A stretch of DNA of 64,000 bases from Paenibacillus cellulositrophicus (lineage in GTDB: Bacteria > Bacillota > Bacilli > Paenibacillales > Paenibacillaceae): positions 3,703,501 to 3,767,500 of the forward strand of contig NZ_CP045295.1 of assembly GCF_009363095.1 (NCBI RefSeq), read 5' to 3'. This document shows positions 37,035 to 46,597 of this stretch, one piece after another. A model generated the notes under the pieces. It worked only from the letters and a program-made list of their open reading frames with translations. It was not told where the DNA came from and made no database searches. The position numbers were made by a program, and so were the translations under genes. Within the stretch, counting starts at the first letter, position 1, and each line of letters starts with the position of its first letter.

Positions 37035-37595
37035 TCAACCGTTAAACTTGGCCATCGTTTGTTCAAAGGTATGGTTCAGACTGAACTCCGCGGCGTCGCA
37101 GGCTTGCTCTATCATCGTCTTCAGCAGCTCGTTCTCCTTTTTCGGAAAATTCGAGAGCACATAGTCGACGATCGCATATCCCGGCTCAGGCCGGGAAATC
37201 CCCATCCGGATCCGGTCGAACACCTGCGTTCCCGTATGCTGAATGATCGATTTGATGCCGTTGTGGCCTCCGGCGCTGCCCTGATACCGCAGGCGGATTT
37301 TGCCGGTTGCCGTATCCATGTCGTCATAAACGACGATCATGTCCTCGAGCTTAGCCTTGTAATAATCCATATAGGCCCGCACCGCTTCTCCGGACAGGTT
37401 CATGTAGGTCATGGGCTTGATAAGAACGACCTTGTCGGTTCCGATAAAACCCTCGCCGATCAGCGCCTTGCATTTGCTTGGCCCAAACTTAATACCATGC
37501 CGCTCCGCCAGCGCATCCAGCATCATAAAACCGACGTTGTGGCGCGTTTTTTCATAATTGGATCCCGGATTCCCGAGTCCTACAATCCATTTCAT
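37035..37595 (-). CDS. pth: Peptidyl-tRNA hydrolase
   Basis: 186 aa. Pth frees tRNA from prematurely released peptidyl-tRNA. It has VGLGNPGSNYEKTRHNVGF with catalytic His19, KPMTYMNLSGEAV, VVYDDMD and GSAGGHNGIKSI. The ATG at 37595 has GGAGG 13 bases ahead. In B. subtilis ctc lies between prs and pth; here a small plus-strand gene is found instead. Confidence 0.96.
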   Translation of the reverse strand: MKWIVGLGNPGSNYEKTRHNVGFMMLDALAERHGIKFGPSKCKALIGEGFIGTDKVVLIKPMTYMNLSGEAVRAYMDYYKAKLEDMIVVYDDMDTATGKIRLRYQGSAGGHNGIKSIIQHTGTQVFDRIRMGISRPEPGYAIVDYVLSNFPKKENELLKTMIEQACDAAEFSLNHTFEQTMAKFNG

Positions 37596-37647
37596 TGCGT
37601 TAATCGATCCTCCAAACCGAATGCTGCCGCTACGCCTGCTGTGCAAG

Positions 37648-37676
37648 TTAGCATTAGCACCAAATTTTGTTACAAT
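37648..37676 (+). promoter_or_regulatory. Promoter of the small plus-strand gene
   Basis: TTAGCA and TACAAT are 17 bp apart, with TTAGCA directly repeated. It lies about 70 bp before the ORF at 37745. Confidence 0.5.
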
Positions 37677-37744
37677 AGAGTATAGGATGCTGCATCGCTT
37701 CTTGCCTTGGCATCCATGATCACCATAAGAAGGTGGTACGATTC

Positions 37745-37945
37745 ATGACTGAATTCGGCCAATTGCTTACGCTGCACCGGCACTTTCAGCAGCACCAGAT
37801 CCACGGCATTCCCGTTCAGGTTCTCCGGCAGGGCGTACACGTGGACATTGGAACGATTACCTCATTCACCAAGCACTTCGTTGAAATTCAAGGTACGCTC
37901 TACAACCGGAATTTGTATACGTTTGTGTCGACTCCCGGATATTAA
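37745..37945 (+). CDS. Small conserved-looking protein of unknown function (possible Sm-like/DUF2642 fold)
   Basis: 66 aa beginning MTEFGQLLTLHRHF. The ATG has AAGGTGG 8-9 bases upstream and a promoter in front, and an inverted repeat follows the stop, so it looks like a real gene although it runs against its neighbours. The second half (VHVDIGTITSFTKHFVEIQG) alternates hydrophobic and polar residues like a small beta-barrel. A DUF2642-type similarity is a guess. It occupies the position of ctc in B. subtilis. Confidence 0.65.
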   Translation: MTEFGQLLTLHRHFQQHQIHGIPVQVLRQGVHVDIGTITSFTKHFVEIQGTLYNRNLYTFVSTPGY

Positions 37946-37961
37946 AAGAGCATGCGCGAGA

Positions 37962-37997
37962 AGGGTTATATTTCCTGGAGCCAGGAAACATAACCCT
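37962..37997. terminator. Bidirectional hairpin between convergent genes
   Basis: A 17-bp stem with one mismatch (37962-37978 with 37981-37997) separates the plus-strand small gene from prs. T runs are weak on both sides, but the position between convergent stops suggests termination for both. Confidence 0.6.
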
Positions 37998-38022
37998 CTC
38001 TTTGCACATACCTTCCCTTGCC

Positions 38023-38976
38023 TTATTCGATTTCGAACAGCTTGCTGATGGACAATTCCTCATGCACACGGATGATGGCTTCACCCATCAACGGAGCTAC
38101 CGACAGAACTTTGATCTTCTTGCTCGGCTCCGGATGCGTAATCGGAATCGTATCCGTTACGATGACTTCGCTGAGCGGAGAATTCTCCAGGCGTTCCATC
38201 GCCGGGCCGGAGAAGACGGGATGCGTACAGCAAGCATACACTTCCTTGACGCCGCCTTCCATTAGAGCATTGGCCCCAAGCACAATCGTGCCGGCCGTGT
38301 CGATAATGTCATCGATCAAAATGGCCGTTTTGCCTTCGATGTGACCGATGATGTTCATAACTTCACTTACGTTCGGTTCCGGACGGCGTTTATCAATGAT
38401 GGCCAGCGGGGCATTCAGGAAATCAGCCAGTTTTCTGGCACGAACCACACCACCGTGGTCAGGAGACACAACAACCGGATTCTCGATTTGCTTGGAACGG
38501 AAATACTGGGCCAGAATCGGCACCCCAAGCAGATGATCAACCGGAATGTCGAAGAAGCCTTGAATCTGCATGGCATGCAGGTCCATCGTGATGACACGGT
38601 GGGCACCCGCCTTCTCAATCAGATTCGCAACCAGCTTAGCGGTAATCGGGTCACGGGAACGGGCCTTACGGTCTTGACGCGCATACCCATAATAAGGGAT
38701 TACGACGTTAATGCTCTTCGCAGAAGCACGCTTCAGCGCATCGACCATGATCAGCAGTTCCATGAGATTGTCATTTACCGGACCGCATGTCGACTGCACG
38801 ACATAAACGTGGCAGCCGCGAACGCTCTCCGATAATTTCACCTGAATCTCACCATCACTGAAGCTGGTCGTATGCGAATCCCCCATGGGGATGCCGATAT
38901 AATCCGCAATTTGCTGTGCGAGCTTCGGATTGGAATTGCATGTAAATATTTTTAACTTCGAATCACAATAAGTCAT
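38023..38976 (-). CDS. prs: Ribose-phosphate pyrophosphokinase
   Basis: 317 aa. It makes PRPP from ribose 5-phosphate and ATP, feeding hpt, purR signalling, nadC and purine synthesis. Motifs are [50 protein letters not shown] and the PRPP loop [12 protein letters not shown]. The ATG at 38976 has GGAGGG upstream. It follows glmU, the conserved glmU-prs pair. Confidence 0.97.
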   Translation of the reverse strand: MTYCDSKLKIFTCNSNPKLAQQIADYIGIPMGDSHTTSFSDGEIQVKLSESVRGCHVYVVQSTCGPVNDNLMELLIMVDALKRASAKSINVVIPYYGYARQDRKARSRDPITAKLVANLIEKAGAHRVITMDLHAMQIQGFFDIPVDHLLGVPILAQYFRSKQIENPVVVSPDHGGVVRARKLADFLNAPLAIIDKRRPEPNVSEVMNIIGHIEGKTAILIDDIIDTAGTIVLGANALMEGGVKEVYACCTHPVFSGPAMERLENSPLSEVIVTDTIPITHPEPSKKIKVLSVAPLMGEAIIRVHEELSISKLFEIE

Positions 38977-39080
38977 AGAATTAAAACCCTCCGTGCTGGT
39001 TCATTGAAATTCTGGCCTGCCTCCATGCCGCTTGAAACCATGTATCTCACACTTCCCGATAAGACGGGGACGCTTTACGT

Positions 39081-40481
39081 TTAAACCTGCTGCTTGCTTT
39101 CCTTCTTGGCTTTGGCCTTGGAGCGAATTTTCTCGGCATACCCAGGTTTATTCTCCTGGCGTTTTCTGGCGATGGCCAGGTCATTTTCAGGAACCGATTG
39201 GGTAATCGTCGAGCCCGCGACCACGTAGGCTCCTTTGCCCACTTTCACCGGAGCCACAAGATTCACATTGCTGCCGATAAAAGCATCATCTTCAATTTCA
39301 GTCATAAACTTATTATACCCATCGTAGTTGACCGTTATCGCACCGCAGCCGACATTGACGTTCTTGCCTACCGTCGCGTCGCCGACATAGCTTAGATGCG
39401 ATACCTTGGAGCCGTTATCGATCGTTGCATTTTTCACTTCCACAAAATCGCCGATCTTGACGTCTTCCCCAAGCTTGGATTTCGGACGCAGATATGCGTA
39501 AGGGCCTACCGATGTTCTAGAACCCACTTCTGCCTGATCCAGCACCGAATGCTTGATCGTCACGCCGTCGCCGATGACGGAATCGCTGATATCGCTCTGC
39601 GGACCGATCACGCAATCCTCACCGATAACCGTTTTTCCCTTCAGTACCGTGCCGGGATAGATCACGGAGTCGGCTCCAATGGTCACGTCGGCACCGATAT
39701 ACGTTGAAGCGGGATCAATGATCGTAACGCCGTTCAGCATATGACGGATATTAATGCGTTCCCGCATTAATCCTTCAGCCTCTGAAAGTGCACGGCGGTC
39801 ATTAACGCCGATCGACTCAGCGTAGTCGTCGGTCACATAGCCGAGAACGGTTTCTCCCTCGCCTACAAGAATCCCGATCACGTCCGTTAAATAATATTCC
39901 TGCTGGACGTTGTTGTTCGTTACCTTCTCCAAAGCGGCAAACAATTTCGCATTATCAAAAACATAAGTGCCTGTATTGATTTCACGAACCGCATCCTCTT
40001 CCGGCGTGCAGTCCTTCTGTTCAACGATACGTAGTACGCTTCCGTCCTCGCTGCGGATCACGCGCCCGTAACCCTGCGGCTGGTCCATATAGGCAACCAG
40101 TACGGTGGCGGCAGCGTTGTTGCTTTCATGCAGCTGCGTCAGTCCCTGCAGTGTCTCGGCCGTGACCAGCGGAGTATCGCCGCAGATGACAATGGTCGAG
40201 CCCTCTTCCGAGCCCAGTAAAGCTTTGGCCTGCTTCACCGCATGGCCTGTACCAAGCTGCTGCTCTTGCAGCACGTATTCAGCGGCCTCACCCAGATAAG
40301 ATTGGACAGCCTCTGCCCCGTGGCCAACGATGACAATGCTCCGTTCGCAGTTCACCTGTTTGACGGTATCCACCACGTGCCCAACCATCGGTTTGCCACA
40401 GACGGGATGAAGCACTTTGTATAGTTTGGATTTCATTCGTTTTCCCTGCCCTGCGGCAAGAACAATCGCCATTCTTTTCAA
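39081..40481 (-). CDS. glmU: Bifunctional UDP-GlcNAc pyrophosphorylase/GlcN-1-P acetyltransferase
   Basis: 466 aa. The N-terminal uridyltransferase ([35 protein letters not shown]) is joined to a left-handed beta-helix acetyltransferase of hexapeptide repeats from about residue 250 ([32 protein letters not shown]). It makes UDP-N-acetylglucosamine for the cell wall. The start is TTG at 40481 with GGAGG 9 bases upstream. Confidence 0.97.
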   Translation of the reverse strand: MKRMAIVLAAGQGKRMKSKLYKVLHPVCGKPMVGHVVDTVKQVNCERSIVIVGHGAEAVQSYLGEAAEYVLQEQQLGTGHAVKQAKALLGSEEGSTIVICGDTPLVTAETLQGLTQLHESNNAAATVLVAYMDQPQGYGRVIRSEDGSVLRIVEQKDCTPEEDAVREINTGTYVFDNAKLFAALEKVTNNNVQQEYYLTDVIGILVGEGETVLGYVTDDYAESIGVNDRRALSEAEGLMRERINIRHMLNGVTIIDPASTYIGADVTIGADSVIYPGTVLKGKTVIGEDCVIGPQSDISDSVIGDGVTIKHSVLDQAEVGSRTSVGPYAYLRPKSKLGEDVKIGDFVEVKNATIDNGSKVSHLSYVGDATVGKNVNVGCGAITVNYDGYNKFMTEIEDDAFIGSNVNLVAPVKVGKGAYVVAGSTITQSVPENDLAIARKRQENKPGYAEKIRSKAKAKKESKQQV

Positions 40482-40537
40482 GGATCTTGACCTCCTACTC
40501 TAGAACTCGCTCAATACTGAATATATCGTATTATAAG

Positions 40538-40570
40538 CAAAAAGAAAAGAGAGCCATAGTCCTGGCCCTC
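40538..40570 (-). terminator. Terminator of spoVG
   Basis: An 8-bp stem (GAGAGCCA / TGGCCCTC, one wobble) with a 6-base loop, followed by TTTTCTTTTTG on the minus strand. Confidence 0.85.
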
Positions 40571-40595
40571 CTTTCCTTGAACCCCAATTGTAAAC

Positions 40596-40880
40596 TTAAG
40601 CGCCTTCCTCGATCACTTCTTCTTCACTGGCAGCGCGTTCATATTCCGCCAGGACGGCCGTTTGAATCTTCTCCCGGGTGCCGGAAGAGATTGGGTGGGC
40701 AATGTCGCGGAATTCTCCATCCGGAGTGCGTTTGCTCGGCATAGCAACGAACATTCCATTGTTTCCATCGATGACCCGAATGTCATGAACAACAAATTCG
40801 TTATCAATGGTAATGGATGCGATTGCTTTCATTCTCCCCTCGGAGTTAACGCGGCGGAGTCTGACATCCGTAATTTGCAT
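40596..40880 (-). CDS. spoVG: Septation/RNA-binding regulator SpoVG
   Basis: 94 aa, nearly the B. subtilis sequence: [50 protein letters not shown]. SpoVG binds nucleic acid and affects asymmetric septation. The ATG at 40880 has AGGTGGTG 9 bases ahead. A well conserved sigma-H promoter lies immediately upstream. Unlike B. subtilis there is no ridA/yabJ gene between purR and spoVG. Confidence 0.97.
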   Translation of the reverse strand: MQITDVRLRRVNSEGRMKAIASITIDNEFVVHDIRVIDGNNGMFVAMPSKRTPDGEFRDIAHPISSGTREKIQTAVLAEYERAASEEEVIEEGA

Positions 40881-40922
40881 GTGTGTGTTCACCACCTTTT
40901 TCCATCAGAGACTTGGTGTATA

Positions 40923-40950
40923 ATTCCACACAGCATGCGCGAAATCCTCT
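40923..40950 (-). promoter_or_regulatory. Sigma-H promoter of spoVG
   Basis: AGAGGATTT (fits RNAGGAWWW) and GTGGAAT (fits RNNGAAT) are 12 bp apart, closely resembling the classical B. subtilis spoVG promoter. An A/T-rich stretch (TTTTGTTAACTTAAAAAA) lies just upstream, where AbrB binds in B. subtilis. Confidence 0.85.
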
Positions 40951-41030
40951 TTTTTAAGTTAACAAAATGTCCTAAAATCAGGAATTTTTTTATAAGAATG
41001 TGAGTGTCGACAGACTTCGGAACTATTCGC

Positions 41031-41049
41031 CGATAAAATATTTTTATCG
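41031..41049. repeat. A/T-rich palindrome between purR and spoVG
   Basis: CGATAAAA and TTTTATCG are inverted around TAT. No T run follows, so it is not a normal terminator. It may be a protein site upstream of spoVG. Confidence 0.5.
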
Positions 41050-41074
41050 ACAAAATCCGCAGACCTCTTCAACG

Positions 41075-41905
41075 TTAAGACGGATCAAAATAATTCCCCG
41101 GGCTCACAAATATTTCTTTCGTCTTTGGATCGACCGCCGTCAGTGTCGCCAGGGACACATAATCGTGCAGGAGCCGCTCCTCTGATTCCACCGCTCCCGA
41201 CTCGACCAATACGCCTACGCCTGCGACTTCGGCATCAAATTCGTTCAGCAGATCTACCATGCCCTGGATGGTGCCGCCTGCCTTCATAAAATCGTCCACG
41301 ATCAGGACGCGCGACTTTTCCTTCAGCGCCCGCCGCGAAAGGGACATCGTGTGGATGCTCTTATGTGATCCCGACACGTAATTGATGCTCACGGCAGATC
41401 CTTCCGTCACCTGATGGTCCCGGCGTACGAGAACAACCGGCAGGTTCAGCTGGGCCCCGGTGGCGTAAGCCAGCGGAATCCCCTTGGTCTCCACGGTCAT
41501 GACCACGTCGATGTCCTTGCCGGAGAATGCAGTGGCAAAAATCTTTCCCGCCTCGTTCATAAGAGAAGGCTGTCCCAGCAAATCGGACATGTACAAATAC
41601 CCGCCGGGCAGAATACGGTCCTTCTGCTGAAGCTGGGAACAAAGATCGTTCGCAAACACCAGCGCCTGCTCCTTCGGCATTTTCGGAATATATTTCACGC
41701 CTCCGGCGGCCCCGGCCAGCGTCAGCAGGTCCCCGATGCCTTCCTCCTCAAACACTTCCTTGATAATAACCAAATCTTCGCTGATCGAGGACTTGGCGGC
41801 TCCGTATCTATCGGCAAATGTGGTGAGCGGGATCAATGTATGCGGTCTGGACAAAAGATACTGCGTCATCTCCACCAAACGCGCGCTTCGCTTTAATTTT
41901 TTCAC
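41075..41905 (-). CDS. purR: Purine operon repressor PurR
   Basis: 276 aa. An N-terminal winged helix (MKKLKRSARLVEMTQYLLSR ... SSISEDLVIIKE) is joined to a PRTase-like domain whose PRPP loop VLIVDDFMKAGGTI binds PRPP as the inducer; catalysis is lost in the family. It represses purine genes when PRPP is low. The GTG at 41905 has GAGGAG 6 bases ahead. Paired PurBoxes in its promoter suggest autorepression. Confidence 0.96.
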   Translation of the reverse strand: MKKLKRSARLVEMTQYLLSRPHTLIPLTTFADRYGAAKSSISEDLVIIKEVFEEEGIGDLLTLAGAAGGVKYIPKMPKEQALVFANDLCSQLQQKDRILPGGYLYMSDLLGQPSLMNEAGKIFATAFSGKDIDVVMTVETKGIPLAYATGAQLNLPVVLVRRDHQVTEGSAVSINYVSGSHKSIHTMSLSRRALKEKSRVLIVDDFMKAGGTIQGMVDLLNEFDAEVAGVGVLVESGAVESEERLLHDYVSLATLTAVDPKTKEIFVSPGNYFDPS

Positions 41906-41960
41906 GAAATACTCCTCGCTATCGCTGTATTCATCGGAATCTAAAGCAAAATCACCCAGA

Positions 41961-42011
41961 AAATCCGAATATTATAGTAAGAATATATCATTTTTGTACG
42001 GATTTGTACAA
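41961..42011 (-). promoter_or_regulatory. purR promoter with paired PurBoxes
   Basis: Two inverted 14-bp boxes (AAATCCGAATATTA on plus at 41961-41974; AAATCCGTACAAAA on minus at 41992-42005) are 17 bp apart, each one base from AWWWCCGAACWWT. The promoter TTGTAC-N18-TATATT (42006-42011, 41982-41987) contains the second box in its spacer. The 16-17 bp spacing is the known PurR arrangement. Confidence 0.72.
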
Positions 42012-42025
42012 CATGGTTGGCGAAG

Positions 42026-42880
42026 TTAGGTCAATAGGCGCACCGCATACACTTCTTTGCAAAAGCCCCGCAGCCCGTTATAGATCCGTGCCACCTTCGA
42101 TTCCTTGTACACCAGGCCGAATACGGTCGGCCCGCTGCCTGACATCAAAGCCCCGTCTGCGCCGAGACGCAGCATCCCTTCCTTCAGCTGCTGCACTTCG
42201 GGATGCAGCCTCAGCGTCACATCTTCCAGCACGTTCCCCAGGCGGCTGCATACGCCATGAAAGTCCCCCGCTTCGATCGCGCGGATCATTCCTTGGGCCG
42301 ACGGATGCTCCTTGACCTGCGCCGCTCTGAACTTGCCGTAGACCTCCGCGGTCGATACGTTAATCGGCGGTTTGGCCAAAATCACCCAGCACTGCAGCGG
42401 ATTCGCCACAGGCGTCAGCTTTTCACCCCGCCCTGTCGCCAGTGCGGTACCTCCAGTGACGCAGAACGGAACGTCCGATCCGAGCTCCGCACCCAGCTTC
42501 TGCAGCTCCTCTACCGGAATGTTCAAATTCCACAGCCGGTTCAGACCACGCAGAGTGGCGGCGGCGTCGCTGCTTCCTCCGGCCAGGCCTGCTGCTACGG
42601 GGATCTTCTTATCCAGATGGATATGCACCCCGCTCTTGACGTCATACCGGTCCTTAATCAGCCTTGCGGCCTGAAACGCCAAGTTCTTCTCATCCAGCGG
42701 TATGTATCCCGCCTGGCTTGAAATAATAATCGTATCCCGGGGCAAGGCCGACATCTCCAGCCGGTCCGCCAGGTCAACCATCGTCATAACCATTTCCACC
42801 TCATGGTACCCGTCTGGCCGTTTATGTAATACATCCAGCATCAAATTGATTTTGGCTGGTGCTTTTTCGTAAATTTTCAA
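42026..42880 (-). CDS. ispE: 4-diphosphocytidyl-2-C-methyl-D-erythritol kinase
   Basis: 284 aa GHMP kinase of the MEP isoprenoid pathway. It shows [20 protein letters not shown], the glycine-rich ATP site [20 protein letters not shown], and [13 protein letters not shown]. The TTG at 42880 fits the family start and has GGGTGG 9 bases ahead; a GTG three codons upstream has no room for a ribosome site. Its 130-base leader contains an unusual set of repeats. Confidence 0.95.
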   Translation of the reverse strand: MKIYEKAPAKINLMLDVLHKRPDGYHEVEMVMTMVDLADRLEMSALPRDTIIISSQAGYIPLDEKNLAFQAARLIKDRYDVKSGVHIHLDKKIPVAAGLAGGSSDAAATLRGLNRLWNLNIPVEELQKLGAELGSDVPFCVTGGTALATGRGEKLTPVANPLQCWVILAKPPINVSTAEVYGKFRAAQVKEHPSAQGMIRAIEAGDFHGVCSRLGNVLEDVTLRLHPEVQQLKEGMLRLGADGALMSGSGPTVFGLVYKESKVARIYNGLRGFCKEVYAVRLLT

Positions 42881-42910
42881 GGCGTTCACCCACCCTCAAG
42901 ATTCCCTCTA

Positions 42911-43005
42911 TCTGGATTGACACAAGCCGCTTCGAATCCTTGGGCTCAATCCGAAATCCGGAATGAACCTCAAGCATTTTTTCTCTTGGGCTCAATCCAG
43001 AAATC
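42911..43005 (-). repeat. Two direct repeats and one inverted copy in the ispE leader
   Basis: CTTGGGCTCAATCC plus GAAATC occurs at 42939-42958 and again at 42985-43005 (with one extra A). TCTGGATTGACACAAG at 42911-42926 is a near inverted copy. In the transcript, either direct repeat can pair with the inverted copy (GGATTGA with TCAATCC, CAAG with CTTG), giving mutually exclusive hairpins 15-20 bases before the ribosome site. Confidence 0.7.
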
Positions 43006-43019
43006 TGCAACTTCAAATC

Positions 43020-43048
43020 ATTATATCAAACTGAACCAGTCAAGTCAT
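43020..43048 (-). promoter_or_regulatory. ispE promoter
   Basis: A perfect TATAAT with ATGACT 17 bp upstream on the minus strand. Transcription would start near 43013, just ahead of the leader repeats. Confidence 0.6.
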
Positions 43049-43093
43049 TTTCCGTTTACAGACAAAGGGCGGAGCGGACACAGCCTTGAATTC

Positions 43094-43127
43094 AAAAACG
43101 GAGAGCCTCCCGCTTGGGAGGCCTCCG
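43094..43127 (-). terminator. Terminator of sspF
   Basis: A 12-bp GC-rich stem (CGGAGAGCCTCCC / GGGAGGCCTCCG) with a 4-base loop, followed by TTTTTG on the minus strand. Confidence 0.9.
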
Positions 43128-43146
43128 CCGGCATTGCTGGTGTGAA

Positions 43147-43326
43147 TCAGGATTTACGTGCGGCGGCCTGTTCGGCGAGCTGGATCGCTCTTTTTACCAT
43201 GTTGCCCGCATCCTTGGCCTTAATACCTCCCCAGCCTTCCTGCTGGACGGTTTCGTAAAATCCCAAATCCTTAGCCAGCTCATTCTTCAGCTCATCCGAC
43301 ATGACACTGCGGCGTCTGCGGCTCAT
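43147..43326 (-). CDS. sspF: Alpha/beta-type small acid-soluble spore protein
   Basis: 59 aa DNA-protecting spore protein. It begins [20 protein letters not shown] and contains [20 protein letters not shown] followed by [12 protein letters not shown], as in B. subtilis SspF. The ATG at 43326 has AAAGGAGG 6 bases ahead. It lies between veg and ispE as in B. subtilis and has a forespore-type promoter. Confidence 0.95.
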   Translation of the reverse strand: MSRRRRSVMSDELKNELAKDLGFYETVQQEGWGGIKAKDAGNMVKRAIQLAEQAAARKS

Positions 43327-43371
43327 GAACATCCTCCTTTGGTTCCATCGGAATTAGGCTGCTACCATAAG

Positions 43372-43401
43372 TATTATCCCGCTCCCGGCCGCTCCTCATT
43401 C
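43372..43401 (-). promoter_or_regulatory. Sigma-G promoter of sspF
   Basis: GAATG and GATAATA are 18 bp apart, one base from the forespore consensus GHATR-N18-CATHHTA. Confidence 0.6.
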
Positions 43402-43417
43402 CATATCCCCCTGCCAA

Positions 43418-43449
43418 CTAAAAACAGCCCTCCATCAGGAAGGCTGTTT
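43418..43449 (-). terminator. Terminator of veg
   Basis: A 12-bp stem (43422-43433 with 43438-43449, one wobble) and a 4-base loop, followed by TTTTTAG on the minus strand. Confidence 0.9.
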
Positions 43450-43460
43450 TGTCATTAAAG

Positions 43461-43736
43461 TTACGCTTTCTCCAACTCGATCCGGGTGCCGGTATTATCA
43501 TCGCAAATAATAACCTCCACGGATTCCGTAAGAATATCGGCATAGCTGTATGAAACACGTTTAAAGGTTTGATGCTCTTGATCCAATTTCACAATAAAAA
43601 CAGATGGGTACGTTTCTTCCAAAACACCAGTACGCTCGACGGTCTTGCGACGACCACCGTTAGCCCGAAGCGAAATCTTCTGACCCACGTGAGCTTCGAG
43701 ATTGCGTTTGATTTCCAACAGCGTATTTTTAGCCAT
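43461..43736 (-). CDS. veg: Veg protein (biofilm-associated, highly expressed)
   Basis: 91 aa, matching Veg: [55 protein letters not shown]. In B. subtilis Veg stimulates biofilm gene expression through SinR and is very strongly transcribed. The ATG at 43736 has GAGGTGG upstream. Two near-perfect sigma-A promoters in tandem fit strong expression. Confidence 0.95.
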   Translation of the reverse strand: MAKNTLLEIKRNLEAHVGQKISLRANGGRRKTVERTGVLEETYPSVFIVKLDQEHQTFKRVSYSYADILTESVEVIICDDNTGTRIELEKA

Positions 43737-43763
43737 TGTCGACGACCACCTCTTTCCTTGTCC

Positions 43764-43792
43764 ATTATAACTCGAAAAGATGGTTTTGTCAA
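43764..43792 (-). promoter_or_regulatory. veg promoter, proximal
   Basis: TTGACA and TATAAT, both perfect, with a 17-bp spacer on the minus strand, about 30 bases before the veg start. Confidence 0.9.
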
Positions 43793-43804
43793 ATCAAAAC
43801 AATA

Positions 43805-43834
43805 ATTATATCAGCATCAATTTTATGTTGTCAA
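43805..43834 (-). promoter_or_regulatory. veg promoter, distal
   Basis: A second perfect TTGACA and TATAAT pair with an 18-bp spacer, about 40 bp upstream of the first. Confidence 0.82.
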
Positions 43835-43885
43835 CGAATTTTTTTGCGGATCCCCAGCTCATTTCTGCTTACACCCGGATAACAA

Positions 43886-43918
43886 CAAAAAACCGCAATC
43901 TGCCGGCAGATTACGGTT
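43886..43918 (-). terminator. Terminator of yabG
   Basis: A 12-bp stem (one wobble) closed by a CCGG tetraloop, followed by TTTTTTG on the minus strand. Confidence 0.9.
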
Positions 43919-43973
43919 CCTGCATTTCGTTATGCTGTCTGGTCAAGAGCTTTGCATGGCATTTCCGGACATG

Positions 43974-44873
43974 TTAAATGGCCGACGGCGTCACTTTAAG
44001 CTTGGTTAAGTCGTTCAGCCGGGGCAGGCCGATGCGGTAGCTCCCGCGGGTTTCAATGCCCCCGACGCCCTGCGTGCCGCTGATCGTATTGTGAAGCACA
44101 TCCGTCATGTTGATCGTATCTCTCACCGATGTAAACGACGCCTTGGCGGCAACATATACCGGATCCAGGGCATGAATCAAGATGCGCCCCGGGGAGCTGG
44201 CAAAGTTGGCTCCGGCCTGCAGCAGCGCCTCAAAGTGCGACTGGCATGCACCGGCGATAATCGTCATCTGATCGTAATGGCGCTCAAACTGGCGCGCCAC
44301 CTGAATCGCCCTGACGAAGTTCTGCGAGTTTTTATAGCTGTTCAAGCTATACAAATCATGATTCTGGCGATGCTTCAGTACGCCGTCATGACCCGTGATC
44401 ACCACGATATCCGGCCGGACCCGAGGCAGCAGCCGGTACAGGGCGTCCGCCATCCCCGCCTCATTCACATAATGGCCCTCGGCCGGAACCCGAAGCTGCT
44501 CATACAGACTCAGGCTCTTTTTCAAATAATTCGGATCTCCATCCAGATGAAGCACCTTCCCGGGGACTTCGAAATAAGCCGGCTCAGCTGTTCCCCATTC
44601 CCCGCTTCCGCTCAAGGTGGCCTGATTCCGCTGGGTCTGCTCCTGACGGTGACGTTTCAGTAAACTGAGCGACTCGTTTGCTCTAATATTTGCTTTCTCG
44701 GTTTTTTCGCTTATCGGCGCATAAGGAACCCTTACCAGATCATCGAGCGGAGAATCCGCCAGAAGTCTGAACTCCGTTCCCTTAATCACCGCTTCGTCCC
44801 TGCGCAAATCCTCGACGCGGAACGCGATATCGCCGCCGTAGGATCTGCGCACGACCAGGTCTCCAATATTCAT
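43974..44873 (-). CDS. yabG: Sporulation-specific protease YabG
   Basis: 299 aa. YabG is a sigma-K-controlled protease that processes spore coat proteins before cross-linking. It begins MNIGDLVVRRSYGGDIAFRV. Likely active-site residues are His162 in VVITGHDG and Cys210 in IIAGACQSHFE. The ATG at 44873 has a GGGGTG site; two in-frame starts lie just upstream. It follows ksgA as in B. subtilis and has its own terminator. Confidence 0.94.
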   Translation of the reverse strand: MNIGDLVVRRSYGGDIAFRVEDLRRDEAVIKGTEFRLLADSPLDDLVRVPYAPISEKTEKANIRANESLSLLKRHRQEQTQRNQATLSGSGEWGTAEPAYFEVPGKVLHLDGDPNYLKKSLSLYEQLRVPAEGHYVNEAGMADALYRLLPRVRPDIVVITGHDGVLKHRQNHDLYSLNSYKNSQNFVRAIQVARQFERHYDQMTIIAGACQSHFEALLQAGANFASSPGRILIHALDPVYVAAKASFTSVRDTINMTDVLHNTISGTQGVGGIETRGSYRIGLPRLNDLTKLKVTPSAI

Positions 44874-44929
44874 GAACATCACCCCTACCCCATGGTATGG
44901 GCGAATCCCCCTATTGGTTCATCTTTTGT

Positions 44930-46371
<1,442 letters not shown>

Positions 46372-46509
46372 GATATCCTGTCTTCCTTTCGAGTACATTA
46401 TACCCGTCAATGCCGCCGGACAGCCAAGTCCCTGCAAGTGGGCATAAACGTGATGCCTGTTCAGGTACTTTGCGGGGTCCCGGTATAGACAAACTGCTGT
46501 AAATTAACA

Positions 46510-46539
46510 ACAAAAAGAAGAGGAAAGCTCCTCTTCTTT
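46510..46539 (-). terminator. Terminator of the yabE-like gene
   Basis: An 11-bp perfect stem (AAAGAAGAGGA / TCCTCTTCTTT) with a 4-base loop and TTTTTG following on the minus strand. Confidence 0.92.
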
Positions 46540-46597
46540 AGCATGACATTTTCATGATCATAATACTATAACATTAGAATGGCAAAGTAAAACGAAA

